NCBI RefSeq assembly: GCF_004363075.1
Contig: NZ_SNYN01000003.1
Coordinates: 248,001-312,000, forward strand
Direction: 5' to 3'
DNA length: 64,000 nt
DNA from: Actinorugispora endophytica
Lineage (GTDB): Bacteria; Actinomycetota; Actinomycetes; Streptosporangiales; Streptosporangiaceae
In this document: piece after piece, positions 9,838-17,007 of the stretch
Position numbering within the stretch: position 1 is the stretch's first letter
How the letters are laid out: every line of letters starts with the position of its first letter
The notes under the pieces: generated by a model
Seen by the model: only the letters and a program-made list of their open reading frames with translations
Database searches by the model: none
What the model was told of the DNA's origin: nothing
Made by a program: the position numbers and the translations under genes

Positions 9838-10000
9838 TGTCGGCTCTCGCTTTTTCTGTTGGGGGGCTTCCTCACGGAACCATGGGGGTCGCAGGAGTAT
9901 CTTCGCGAATTTTCGGTAAAAAGCGGAGTGTCTTTCCGAGGTTCCCGGGCGGGAGGCCGCAACCGGCCGGAGGACGCGGCATCGGCGGGACCGGGGCCCT

Positions 10001-10786
10001 TCAGCAGTCCCAGGGGACGGCCGCGAGGATCCGGCCGCCGTGGAAGCGGCGGAAGGCCGCGTCGAGGTCCATGTCGGAGTGGGCGATGGTCGTGACGTAG
10101 GTGCGGCGGGTGACGCCGCGCAGGTCGGCGATCGAGGCGGAGTCCGGCAGCCGCGCGGCGGCCCCGGCCAGGACCGGGTCGGCGGAGGCGCGGGCGCTCG
10201 GGGCGTCGACGACGGTCGCGCGCGGCGGGTTCCGCCGGTCGTCCCCGCCGGGGAGGCCGTTCCAGAACCACCTCCCGAAGGCGTCGTCGAAGTCGTCGAA
10301 GCGGCCCGCGCGGACGGCGTCGGCGGCGGCGCGGGCGCCGTCGGCCAGGGCGAGCAGCCAGTGCGCCAGGCTGGGCGCCTCGAAGCGGGCGTCGAGGCCG
10401 TCCCACAGCGAGAAGACCCCGTTCCACTCGCCGGTCCCGGGGTCCACGTCCGCGTAGTACGCCTCGGCCGCGCCGTTGGTGTGCGCGATCCGGAACGTCC
10501 CCGGTTCGCCGCAGCGGCTGTGGTAGCTGCCGCCCGGGTCGCGGTTGTCCCGGTGCTCCAGGGTGAACTCCTTGCGCGGCCGGCCATGCGGGTCCAGGGT
10601 GTCGAAGCCGCCGACCTCGCGGGCGATCGCGCGGACGTGCTCGGGGACGGGGACCTCCCAGGCGTCCATGGCGCGGTCGCCGATACCGGGGCGCAGGGCC
10701 ATCCGGCCCTCCGAGGCCGCCGCGGCCGACCGCAGCGCCTCCACGACCCGCGCGGGTTCCGGTGCCTTCCCGGGGTGGGCGTCCAT
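10001..10786 (-). CDS. Hypothetical protein, possibly SUKH (SMI1/KNR4)-like
   Basis: 261 aa from ATG 10786, with a strong GGAGG ribosome site 4 bp upstream. The pattern VPVPEHVRAIAREVGGFDTLDPHG, a beta-rich middle (GTFRIAHTNGAAEAYYADV, WNGVFSLWDGLDARFEAPSL) and AHWLLALADGA resemble the SMI1/KNR4 (SUKH) fold, used by immunity proteins of toxin systems. The match is by eye and weak. It is on the same strand as the giant NTPase and ends 163 bp before its start, so co-transcription is possible. No signal peptide or TM segment is seen. Confidence 0.55.
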   Translation of the reverse strand: MDAHPGKAPEPARVVEALRSAAAASEGRMALRPGIGDRAMDAWEVPVPEHVRAIAREVGGFDTLDPHGRPRKEFTLEHRDNRDPGGSYHSRCGEPGTFRIAHTNGAAEAYYADVDPGTGEWNGVFSLWDGLDARFEAPSLAHWLLALADGARAAADAVRAGRFDDFDDAFGRWFWNGLPGGDDRRNPPRATVVDAPSARASADPVLAGAAARLPDSASIADLRGVTRRTYVTTIAHSDMDLDAAFRRFHGGRILAAVPWDC

Positions 10787-10893
10787 GTCTCCTCCAAGGG
10801 GTGTCCTCCGTCAGCAGCGCCCAACCTGCCACACGGGGCGGACAGGACCGCCGCCCGGCCCGTCCCCCGGGCGGTGGTCCTGTCCGACGTGGT

Positions 10894-11544
10894 CTACGCG
10901 GCGACGCCGACGGCCTGCCGGACGGTCGCGGGGTCGTCCAGGCTCGTCAGCAGCGCGTCCGCGACGTCGGCACGGCCGATGGTCCGGCTGCCGGCGAGGC
11001 TGCCGCCGACGGCGCGCCGGTAGGTGCCGGTGAGCGGCCTGTCCACCAGCATGGGCGGCCGGACCACGGTCCACTCCGCCCCGCTCCCGGCGATCGCCTC
11101 CTCCATGGCCGCCAGATCCGCGTAGACGTCCCGCAGCGCCCTGCGCAGGATCGGGAGCACCACGAAGCGTGTGAACGGGCCTTCGCCGTCCGCGGGGGGA
11201 CCGACCGGGGTGGCGCTCACCGCGGACAGCCGCCGGACGCCCGCCCGTTCCATGGCGGTGAGGACCGACCGCAGGGCGGGGGCCGCGATCGGAGCGGTTC
11301 TGGCCCGCGCGTTGCTCGCCGCGCCCACCGCGGAGACCACCGCGTCGCGGCCGGTGACGACGGGGAGCAGGGCCTCGGCGTCGGTGATGTCGGGCACCGT
11401 GGCCACGTGGAGCCGCTCGTGGGCCGGAACCGGCAGCCGGGCCGGGTCGCGGACCACCGCGGTGACCTCGTGGCCCGCGGCGAGCGCCTGCCGGACGACC
11501 AGCCGGCCCACGCGGCCGGTGGCGCCGAGAACGGTGATTCTCAT
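10894..11544 (-). CDS. NAD(P)-binding (NmrA/atypical SDR-like) oxidoreductase
   Basis: 216 aa. The N-terminus has a Rossmann nucleotide-binding loop, VLGATGRVGRLV, followed by HEVTAVVRDPARL, typical of NAD(P)H-binding NmrA-like and biliverdin-reductase-B-like proteins. GRDAVVSAVGA and RRLSAVSATP complete the dinucleotide fold, and EWTVVRPPML is the usual C-terminal substrate-side strand. Start ATG 11544 has a GGAG site. It is divergent from a TetR gene with two palindromic operators in the 66-bp gap, so it is the likely target of that repressor. Such pairs commonly respond to reactive small molecules; the substrate is unknown. Confidence 0.85.
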   Translation of the reverse strand: MRITVLGATGRVGRLVVRQALAAGHEVTAVVRDPARLPVPAHERLHVATVPDITDAEALLPVVTGRDAVVSAVGAASNARARTAPIAAPALRSVLTAMERAGVRRLSAVSATPVGPPADGEGPFTRFVVLPILRRALRDVYADLAAMEEAIAGSGAEWTVVRPPMLVDRPLTGTYRRAVGGSLAGSRTIGRADVADALLTSLDDPATVRQAVGVAA

Positions 11545-11570
11545 GGGGACTCCGTCGGTGAAAGAAGGTG

Positions 11571-11588
11571 GGTGAGTGTTTACTCACC
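11571..11588. promoter_or_regulatory. TetR operator 1 (palindrome)
   Basis: GGTGAGTGTTTACTCACC is a perfect 7-4-7 inverted repeat in the gap between the NmrA-like gene and tetR. Size and position fit a TetR-family operator controlling both divergent genes. Confidence 0.75.
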
Positions 11589-11601
11589 CCTTTTCCTGTA
11601 T

Positions 11602-11619
11602 GGTGAGCGGATGCTTACC
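11602..11619. promoter_or_regulatory. TetR operator 2, overlapping the tetR start codon
   Basis: GGTGAGCGGATGCTTACC has the same 7-4-7 layout as operator 1, with one mismatch between the arms. The two sites share GGTGAG(T/C)...TACC/CACC arms and lie 31 bp apart, about three helical turns. The second contains the tetR ATG (11611), which would give tight autorepression. Confidence 0.65.
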
Positions 11620-12231
11620 CCGAAGTCAAGCCCCACCCCGCAGCGCCTGCTGGACGCGGCCGAGAGGCTGATGCGCACCGTCGGGCTGGCGAACACCACG
11701 ACCAGGGCCATCGCCCGCGAGGCGGGCTGTTCGGAGGCCGCGCTCTACAAGCACTTCACGAACAAGGAGGAGCTGTTCGTACGGGTCCTCACCGAGCGCT
11801 CGGCCAACGCCGGTCCGCTCATGGCCGAGCTGGCGGCCGAGCCGGGGGAGTGCGCGGTCCCGGAGCGGCTGGAGAGGATCGCCCGCCACGCCTCCCTCTT
11901 CTACGCCGAGGCCATGCCGCTGGCGGGCTCCCTCTTCGCGGAGCCCTCCCTGCTCAACCGGCACCGGGAGGGCGTCCGGGGGATCGGCGCGGGACCGCAC
12001 AAGGTGCTCGAGGCGCTGGCCGGCTGCCTGGAGCGCGAACGCGGGCGCGGGCGGATCCGGCCCGACGCCGACCCGCGCGCCGCCGCGGCGCTGCTTCTGG
12101 GGGCCTGTTTCCAGCGGGCGTTCTTCCTGCACTTCTCCGGGGAGGACACCGTCCAGCCGGTGGAGGAGTTCGCGCCGGCAGTGGCCCGCGCGACGTGGGC
12201 CGCCGTGGGCCGCCCGGACCGGTCCGCCTGA
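11611..12231 (+). CDS. TetR-family transcriptional regulator
   Basis: 206 aa. The N-terminal helix-turn-helix is clear: RLLDAAERLM, TTTRAIAREAGCSEAALYKHFTNKEELF, the standard TetR DNA-binding signature. The helical C-terminal half (SLFYAEAMPLAGSLFAEPSLL, AAALLLGACFQRAFFLHF) would form the ligand pocket and dimer interface. ATG 11611 sits inside operator 2, and GGTGAGCGG upstream serves as a weak ribosome site. It is divergent from the NmrA-like gene, which it probably represses together with itself. The ligand cannot be predicted. Confidence 0.9.
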   Translation: MLTPKSSPTPQRLLDAAERLMRTVGLANTTTRAIAREAGCSEAALYKHFTNKEELFVRVLTERSANAGPLMAELAAEPGECAVPERLERIARHASLFYAEAMPLAGSLFAEPSLLNRHREGVRGIGAGPHKVLEALAGCLERERGRGRIRPDADPRAAAALLLGACFQRAFFLHFSGEDTVQPVEEFAPAVARATWAAVGRPDRSA

Positions 12232-12349
12232 GGTCGAGAAGGGAGGCCGGGCGCCGTCGCCGGACCCGGCCTCGGCCGGGTCAGCTGTTCGGCTGCCCGG
12301 GGCCGCCCTGCCGAGGGCCGCTCCGGTATGGGGGTTCCGGCGCGGGGGT

Positions 12350-12562
12350 GGTTCGACGTCGGGAATCCGCCGACCGGATCGTCGGGGTGTCCTCGTGTGC
12401 GGCGCGGTGACGGGGGCGGCGACGGCGAGCGGGGGTCGGGGCCGCGCCCGTGATGTCCGTTGCGTGAGGGTGTCGTTGACGGTCGTGGGCTTTCTGCCCG
12501 TTTCGGGGCCGGGAAGGGCGGAAAGCCCATGATCATTCCGGGTGGGGGCGGAACCGGCCCTC
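12350..12562 (+). repeat. Dispersed intergenic repeat R2
   Basis: Full-length copy. The outer flank CGCCGACCGGATCGTCG (from ~12369) is shared with R7, and box GGTCGGGGCCGCGCCC (~12434) with R7, R9 and R10. The hairpin TGGGCTTTCTGCCCG... has arms 12486-12506 and 12507-12529. The right flank ATGATCATTCCGGG leads to GGGGGCGGAACCGG, shared with R6 in inverse orientation. It lies just beyond the 3' end of tetR and abuts the inverted copy R3. Confidence 0.8.
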
Positions 12563-12776
12563 GAATGTCCGGTGATCTTGCTGTTTCCCCCGAGGTCAAG
12601 GTTCTCGGGGGGAAACAGCAAGATCACCAACGGAAACCACGCGAAACGGACGTCGTGGGCGCGGCCCCGACCCGCACCCGCCGTCGCCGCCCGCCGTCAC
12701 CTCGCGATCCGCGCGGCGTGAGGCCGAAAGACCCCCGAAACACCGATGCCCGAATCACCCCCGCGCCGGAGGTTCC
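12563..12776 (-). repeat. Dispersed intergenic repeat R3 (inverted, class II hairpin)
   Basis: A near-perfect 24-bp stem, 12571-12594 with 12604-12628 (TGATCTTGCTGTTTCCCCC and its complement), is followed by the box in reverse (GTCGTGGGCGCGGCCCCGA). An outer flank reading inversely as GGTGATTCG...GGGTCTTTCGGCCTC is shared with R10. R2 and R3 form a tail-to-tail pair between the convergent tetR and MBL-like genes. Confidence 0.8.
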
Positions 12777-12945
12777 CTAGCCGCCCTGGGCGTTGCCGCG
12801 CTTTCGGCTGGCCTGGTACTGGCTGGAGTAGGCGGCCTTGGCGGCGCGGCTCGTGTCGTCGTGGCGGGCGGGGGCGGCCAGGTCGTCGAGCTCGCCGAGC
12901 TGGGAGCCGGTCTCCTCGGCCAGTTGCGGCGGGGCACCGACAGGC
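12777..12945 (-). pseudogene. Start-less coding remnant or small protein
   Basis: Reading minus from ~12942 to TAG 12777-12779 gives GAPPQLAEETGSQLGELDD, then LAAPARHDDTSRAAKAAYSS and QYQASRKRGNAQGG. Nearly every codon ends in G or C and the composition (Glu, Asp, Gln, Lys) is that of a real hydrophilic protein. No ATG or GTG occurs in frame before the frame enters the 3' end of the MBL-like gene. It could be the 3' remnant of a broken gene, a frameshifted tail, or a protein with a non-standard start. Confidence 0.4.
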
Positions 12946-12996
12946 GTGGGGTCCGCCCGGCGGCCCGCCCCCGGGCGGCTCCGGTGCGGCCGGAGA

Positions 12997-13839
12997 TCAG
13001 CGGTCCGGTCGGTCGATCGGCACCTCCCCGCGCAGGAACTGGATGTACCGCTCGGCGGAGGTCTCCAGGATCCGACGGGCGTCCCGGCGCAGCACCGGCT
13101 GCCACCAGCCGCCGTAGACGCGGTCGAACCGGTACGGGCGGACCGCCTCGACCACGCCGCGCACCCCGCGCTCGGGCAGCGGCAGCCGGTTCGGCGCGCT
13201 CCAGGCGAAGGTGACCCGGTCCTCGCCCGGGGTCACGAAGAAGGTGTCGCCGACGAGCAGGGCGCCTGCCCCGTCGGCTCCCCGCTCCCAGTGCAGGACC
13301 GCGCTGCCGGGGAAGTGCCCGCCGCACTGCACGAGGGTCGTCCCGGGGAGTGCTTCGAGGGTGCCGGACCACGTGCGCACGGCCGGGGACGGACGGTTGA
13401 GCCAGCGCGCGTCGGCTTCGGGCAGCAGGATCTCCGCGCCGAAGGCGTCGCTCCAGTCGACGATCGCCCCGTACATGTGGGGGTGGCTGGCGGTGGCGAA
13501 GCGCAGCCCGCCCGCCTCCCGGACCGCCTGGACGGCCCGGTCGTCGAGGAAGGCGGGCGGGTCCCACAGCAGGTTGCCCTCCGGTGTGCGCACCAGCAGC
13601 CCCCGCTGGTTGACGCCGATCTCCTGTCGCACGCCGATCCCGATCAGGTCCGGCTCCACCTCGCGGACGTCGGTCTCGTAGCCGGACGCGGCGAGCTCGG
13701 CCATGGTGGCCCACCGCTGGCCGGTCGCGGGCACCCACTGGCGCTCGTCCTCGCAGACCAGGCAGGCGGTGGGCGGCGCCTCCCCCGGGGGGTAGTGGCC
13801 GCCGCAGGTCAGGCAGATCCATGGTGACCGGTCGTCCAT
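12997..13839 (-). CDS. MBL-fold-like protein with N-terminal zinc ribbon
   Basis: 280 aa from ATG 13839 (AAGGAG upstream). Residues 6-29 hold two Cys pairs (CLTCGG, CLVCED), a rubredoxin-like zinc ribbon. The rest resembles the metallo-beta-lactamase fold: NLLWDPPAFLDDRAV, RFATASHPHMYGAIVDW, TTLVQCGGHFPGSAVLHW, LLVGDTFFV. The usual HxHxDH is replaced by SHPHMYG, so metal binding is incomplete or altered; HFPG and GDT correspond to the later ligands. It is probably a non-canonical hydrolase or binding protein. It converges with tetR across two repeats. Confidence 0.75.
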   Translation of the reverse strand: MDDRSPWICLTCGGHYPPGEAPPTACLVCEDERQWVPATGQRWATMAELAASGYETDVREVEPDLIGIGVRQEIGVNQRGLLVRTPEGNLLWDPPAFLDDRAVQAVREAGGLRFATASHPHMYGAIVDWSDAFGAEILLPEADARWLNRPSPAVRTWSGTLEALPGTTLVQCGGHFPGSAVLHWERGADGAGALLVGDTFFVTPGEDRVTFAWSAPNRLPLPERGVRGVVEAVRPYRFDRVYGGWWQPVLRRDARRILETSAERYIQFLRGEVPIDRPDR

Positions 13840-14156
13840 GTCGGCTCCTTCTCCGTTTCCCTGACTTCCGGTGCCCCCGGCGCGAAGGTCGAACAAGCCC
13901 CCGGGGCGGATGCCCCGGGGCGCCGGCGCGAACACCGATCCATCGGGACCGTTAACGGTCCTTCACCCGCTGACGATATCGTTGCAGCCGTGGCCTCCAC
14001 GCCGGCAGGAGATCCCGGCCTTCCGCCGGACGCGGACGCCCCCGATGGAGGGCCTGCGAACGGTCGTGTGGCGCCCGCCGGCCGGTCGGCGGATGGAATC
14101 CGTTCCCCGGGGTAGCGGCCGACCAGTCCGAACCGACGCACCCCCCGGAGGAAGCA
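13840..14156. other. Intergenic region, no gene seen
   Basis: 317 bp between the divergent MBL-like and small membrane protein genes. It contains a short inverted repeat around 13900-13923 (CCCCGGGGCGGATGCCCCGGGG) and the moderately AT-rich GACGATATCGTTGCAG near 13972. It must hold both promoters, but I cannot point to a convincing one. Confidence 0.4.
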
Positions 14157-14360
14157 GTGCGCAGCGCGATCTCACTCGTCATCGTCGTCTGGCTGGTCAT
14201 CGGGTTCCTGGCCGCGTGGCAGCGCGGCTACCTCACCGACTCGGAGCAGAGCTGCGCGTCGGTCGGGACCACCCTGGTCACCGTCGTCTCGGGGCCGCTG
14301 AACTACGTGGGAACCAACCCCGAGGTCGACTGCCCTCCGGTCCCCCAGCCGTCGGAGTGA
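14157..14360 (+). CDS. Small membrane protein, 67 aa
   Basis: GTG 14157 has a good GGAGGA site 6 bp upstream. The protein has one N-terminal helix (SLVIVVWLVIGFLAAWQRGY) and then a short extracytoplasmic-type segment with two Cys (SCASVG, VDCPP). This small protein type is common in actinobacteria and has no known function. A perfect 23-bp hairpin follows its stop. Confidence 0.75.
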   Translation: MRSAISLVIVVWLVIGFLAAWQRGYLTDSEQSCASVGTTLVTVVSGPLNYVGTNPEVDCPPVPQPSE

Positions 14361-14371
14361 CCGTTGGCGGC

Positions 14372-14420
14372 CTCGGCGTCAGCGCCCCGGAACCCCCGGT
14401 TCCGGGGCGCTGACGCCGAG
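14372..14420. terminator. Perfect 23-bp hairpin R4
   Basis: Arms 14372-14394 and 14398-14420 are perfectly complementary (CTCGGCGTCAGCGCCCCGG and its complement) with loop CCC. It lies 11 bp after the stop of the small membrane protein gene. There is no T-run. Its CGACGCCAGCGCC-like stem resembles R8, so it may belong to the repeat family without flanks. Confidence 0.7.
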
Positions 14421-14572
14421 ATCGACGAAAACCACGCCCGCGCGCGGGCCCCCTCCGGTCCGGCGCGGGGTTTCGGGCCGCCGGTAATGCGGCCGGTTCC
14501 GGGAAAACCGATGCGGGCGGACCGCGGGCCGAGCATCATCGTCGGGGCATCTTCGACCCTCTGGAGGCCCCT

Positions 14573-16528
14573 GTGCGATCGAGGCGGAGCAGGTCAGGGA
14601 AAGCGGCGAACGCCGCGGGCAAGGGCGCGGCCACAGGGCTCGACCTGCCCGAACTGAGCGAACCCCGCTGGTACAGGTACGAGGGTCAGCTGGCCGAGGC
14701 GGGGTGGGCGCGCATGGCGGGGCGGCTGCCCGGCCTCATGTGGCAGGCGCTGACCCTGGCGTGGCGGGCCTCGCCCCGGGACGTCGTGGCGACGGTCGGG
14801 TTCAACGCGGCGTCGGGGGTCTTCACCGCGGTCGCGCTGGTGGCCACCGCCGGAGTGCTCGAAGAGCTCTTCGCCGCCGGGCCGACCCCCGACCGGGTGG
14901 TGGCCGCGGTGCCCGCGCTGGTGCTGGTGGCGGTGGCGAGCGTACTGCGCGGAGTGCTCTCGGCGGGCGCCGGGTGGGCGCAGTCCCGGCTGGAACCGCA
15001 GGTGGAGCGGCTCTCGGAGCTGCGCCTGATGGAACTGGCCACCCGGGTCCGGGTGCTGGCCTTCGACGACAACGACTTCCACGACCGGATGTTCCGCGCC
15101 ACCATGCGCGGCGCCAGCGAGGCCAAGCGCGTCGTCACCAACGCGGTGGACATCCTCACCGGGGTGATCGGGATCGCCGCCGCGGCCGGGGTGCTGGGCG
15201 TGCTGCACCCGGTCCTGATCCCGCTGCTGATGCTCACCGTGCTCCCCGAGGGGTGGGCGGCGTCCTGGGCGGCGCGCATGCGCTACACCTGGATCCTGGC
15301 GATCACCGACAGCCGCCGCCGCAAGGGGATGCTCGACGACCTGATGACCTCCCGCGCCACCTGCGCGGAGGTCCGCTCGTTCACCATGCGCGAGCCGCTG
15401 CTGGCCGAGTTCGCCGCGATCGCCGGGCACGAGCGCGACGTCCAGTTGAACCTGGCACGCCGCCAGGCCCTCGTGCGCATGGCCGGGGACGGCGCGAGCG
15501 GGGCGGCCACCGCGCTGACCTACGTGGTCCTGGGGATGCTGCTGGTCGGCGGGGCGATGCCGCTGGCGGTGGCGGGCGCGGCGGTGATCGCGATCCGCAC
15601 CGGCCAGTCGGCGCTGAACACCACCCTCATGGCGGTCAACAGCGCCTACGAGTCGGGGCTGTACTTCCGGGACTTCCTGGAGTTCTGCGAGCACGCCCGG
15701 GAGTGGCTGCCGCCGACCGGACTGGCCCCGCCGCCGCGCGACTTCGAGCGGATCACCGTGGAGGGTGTGGTGTTCGGGTACCCGGGCAAGAAGGAGCCCG
15801 CGCTCGACGGGGTCGACCTGCACATCCGGCGCGGCGAGACGATCGCGCTGGTGGGGGAGAACGGGTCGGGCAAGACCACCCTGTCCAAGCTCCTGGCCGG
15901 GCTCTACGCCCCCGACCGGGGCCGCGTGCTCTGGGACGGCACCGACCTGGCCGGTGTCGACACGCACCTGCTGCGCGAGCGCGTCGCGGTCATCGCCCAG
16001 GACCACACGCACTGGCCGCTCTCGGCCCGCCGCAACGTCACCATGAGCAGCCCCGACGACGACGAGCGGCTGGAGCGCTCCGCGCTGGTGTCCGGCGCGG
16101 ACGCGGTCGTGGAGGAGCTCCCCCGGGGCTGGGACACCCTGCTGGACCGCCGCTTCGCCGCCGGGGAGGAGCTGTCCGGCGGCCAGTGGCAGCGGGTGGC
16201 CGCGGCCCGGGGCTTCTACCGCGAGGCGCCCCTGCTGATCTGCGACGAACCCACCGCCGCGCTGGACGCCCGCGCCGAGCACCGGCTGTTCGAGTCCATC
16301 CACGAGCACGCCCGGAGCACCGGCAGCGCGGTCGTGCTCATCACCCACCGCCTGGCCAGCGTGCGCATGGCCGACCGCGTCTACGTGCTGGACGGGGGCC
16401 GCGTCACCGAGCAGGGCACCCACGACCAGCTCATGCGGGCCGGGGGCCTCTACGCCGAGCTGTACTCGATCCAGGCCGCGGCCTACCGTCCCGTCCCCGC
16501 CGACGGGGACGGGACGCGCGCCGTGTGA
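14573..16528 (+). CDS. ABC transporter, fused membrane and ATPase domains (exporter)
   Basis: 651 aa from GTG 14573, preceded by CTGGAGG. The N-terminal ~370 residues form the six-helix membrane domain (VAAVPALVLVAVASVLRG, LTGVIGIAAAAGVLGVL, TALTYVVLGMLLVGG). The ATPase domain has Walker A GENGSGKTT (~428), signature LSGGQWQR (~534), Walker B LLICDEPTAAL (~553) and the H-loop ITHR (~589). The half-transporter layout works as a homo- or heterodimer exporting lipids, peptides or drugs. No second half or precursor peptide is adjacent, apart from the small membrane protein upstream. Its 3' end overlaps the convergent merR gene by 46 bp. Confidence 0.9.
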   Translation: MRSRRSRSGKAANAAGKGAATGLDLPELSEPRWYRYEGQLAEAGWARMAGRLPGLMWQALTLAWRASPRDVVATVGFNAASGVFTAVALVATAGVLEELFAAGPTPDRVVAAVPALVLVAVASVLRGVLSAGAGWAQSRLEPQVERLSELRLMELATRVRVLAFDDNDFHDRMFRATMRGASEAKRVVTNAVDILTGVIGIAAAAGVLGVLHPVLIPLLMLTVLPEGWAASWAARMRYTWILAITDSRRRKGMLDDLMTSRATCAEVRSFTMREPLLAEFAAIAGHERDVQLNLARRQALVRMAGDGASGAATALTYVVLGMLLVGGAMPLAVAGAAVIAIRTGQSALNTTLMAVNSAYESGLYFRDFLEFCEHAREWLPPTGLAPPPRDFERITVEGVVFGYPGKKEPALDGVDLHIRRGETIALVGENGSGKTTLSKLLAGLYAPDRGRVLWDGTDLAGVDTHLLRERVAVIAQDHTHWPLSARRNVTMSSPDDDERLERSALVSGADAVVEELPRGWDTLLDRRFAAGEELSGGQWQRVAAARGFYREAPLLICDEPTAALDARAEHRLFESIHEHARSTGSAVVLITHRLASVRMADRVYVLDGGRVTEQGTHDQLMRAGGLYAELYSIQAAAYRPVPADGDGTRAV

Positions 16529-16950
16529 CGGGGGAGGTCACGGCCGGGGGCCGCCGTGGCGGAGCATTCGAGCAGGCCGCGTACGCGGGGGCAGGTCAGG
16601 AAGTCGTCGGAGGAGCACGACGCGGCGTGCTCGACGATGCGGCGGGCGAGCTGGAGGCGGGCGATCCTGGCGTCCAGTTCGCCCAGGTGGACGGTGAGGA
16701 GTTCACGGCGGTCCGGCCCGCCGGGCGCGTCCAGGACGTCGCGCATCTGCTCCAGGGTGAGCCCGGCGTCCTTGCCGCGCAGGATCAGCGCGACCCGGGT
16801 CAGGTGGTCGGCGGTGTAGCGGCGGCGGCCGTTGACCCGCCGGTCCGGCCGCAGCACGCCCACCGACTCCCAGTGCCGCAGCACGTGGGCGGCCAGTCCG
16901 AACCGCTCGGCGAGTTCGCCGATCGACATCTCCGCGGCGCTTGACTTCAT
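16483..16950 (-). CDS. MerR-family regulator
   Basis: 155 aa. MSIGELAERFGLAAHVLRHWESVGVLRPDRRVNGRRRY is the MerR winged-helix signature, followed by the dimerisation helix (LEQMRDVLDAPGGPDRRELLTVHLGELDARIARLQ). A single C-terminal region contains CSSDDFLTCP, two Cys that might sense metal or redox. ATG 16950 lies only 5 bp after the predicted -10, so the transcript is probably leaderless. It is divergent from a SAM methyltransferase and its 3' end overlaps the ABC transporter gene. Confidence 0.9.
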   Translation of the reverse strand: MKSSAAEMSIGELAERFGLAAHVLRHWESVGVLRPDRRVNGRRRYTADHLTRVALILRGKDAGLTLEQMRDVLDAPGGPDRRELLTVHLGELDARIARLQLARRIVEHAASCSSDDFLTCPRVRGLLECSATAAPGRDLPRHTARVPSPSAGTGR

Positions 16951-16954
16951 GTCG

Positions 16955-16985
16955 ACATTAACTTCCAGACTGGAGGGGAAGTCAA
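16955..16985 (-). promoter_or_regulatory. MerR-type promoter with 19-bp spacer and dyad
   Basis: On the minus strand TTGACT (16980-16985) and TAATGT (16955-16960) are 19 bp apart, the overlong spacing typical of MerR-activated promoters. The spacer region carries the dyad ACTTCC...GGAAGT (16961-16982). It should control merR itself and possibly the divergent methyltransferase. Confidence 0.75.
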
Positions 16986-17007
16986 CCGGAGCACCGGAGG
17001 AAGAGGG

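Noticed and set aside
3703-10095. A 2130-aa open frame on the plus strand opposite the giant NTPase gene
   Set aside because: It is an antisense shadow caused by high GC: composition is Gly/Arg/Gln-rich without domains, while the minus frame has Walker motifs and normal amino-acid use.
9838-10824. Extension of the giant NTPase to a start near 10824
   Set aside because: The extension overlaps the well-supported 261-aa gene 10001-10786 in another frame and reads as Pro/Arg/Thr-rich nonsense. GTG 9837 begins plausible protein sequence.
12350-12776. CRISPR array or insertion sequence at the repeat pair
   Set aside because: There are no regularly spaced identical repeats, no transposase and no target-site duplication; the copies are inverted, structured and dispersed between genes.
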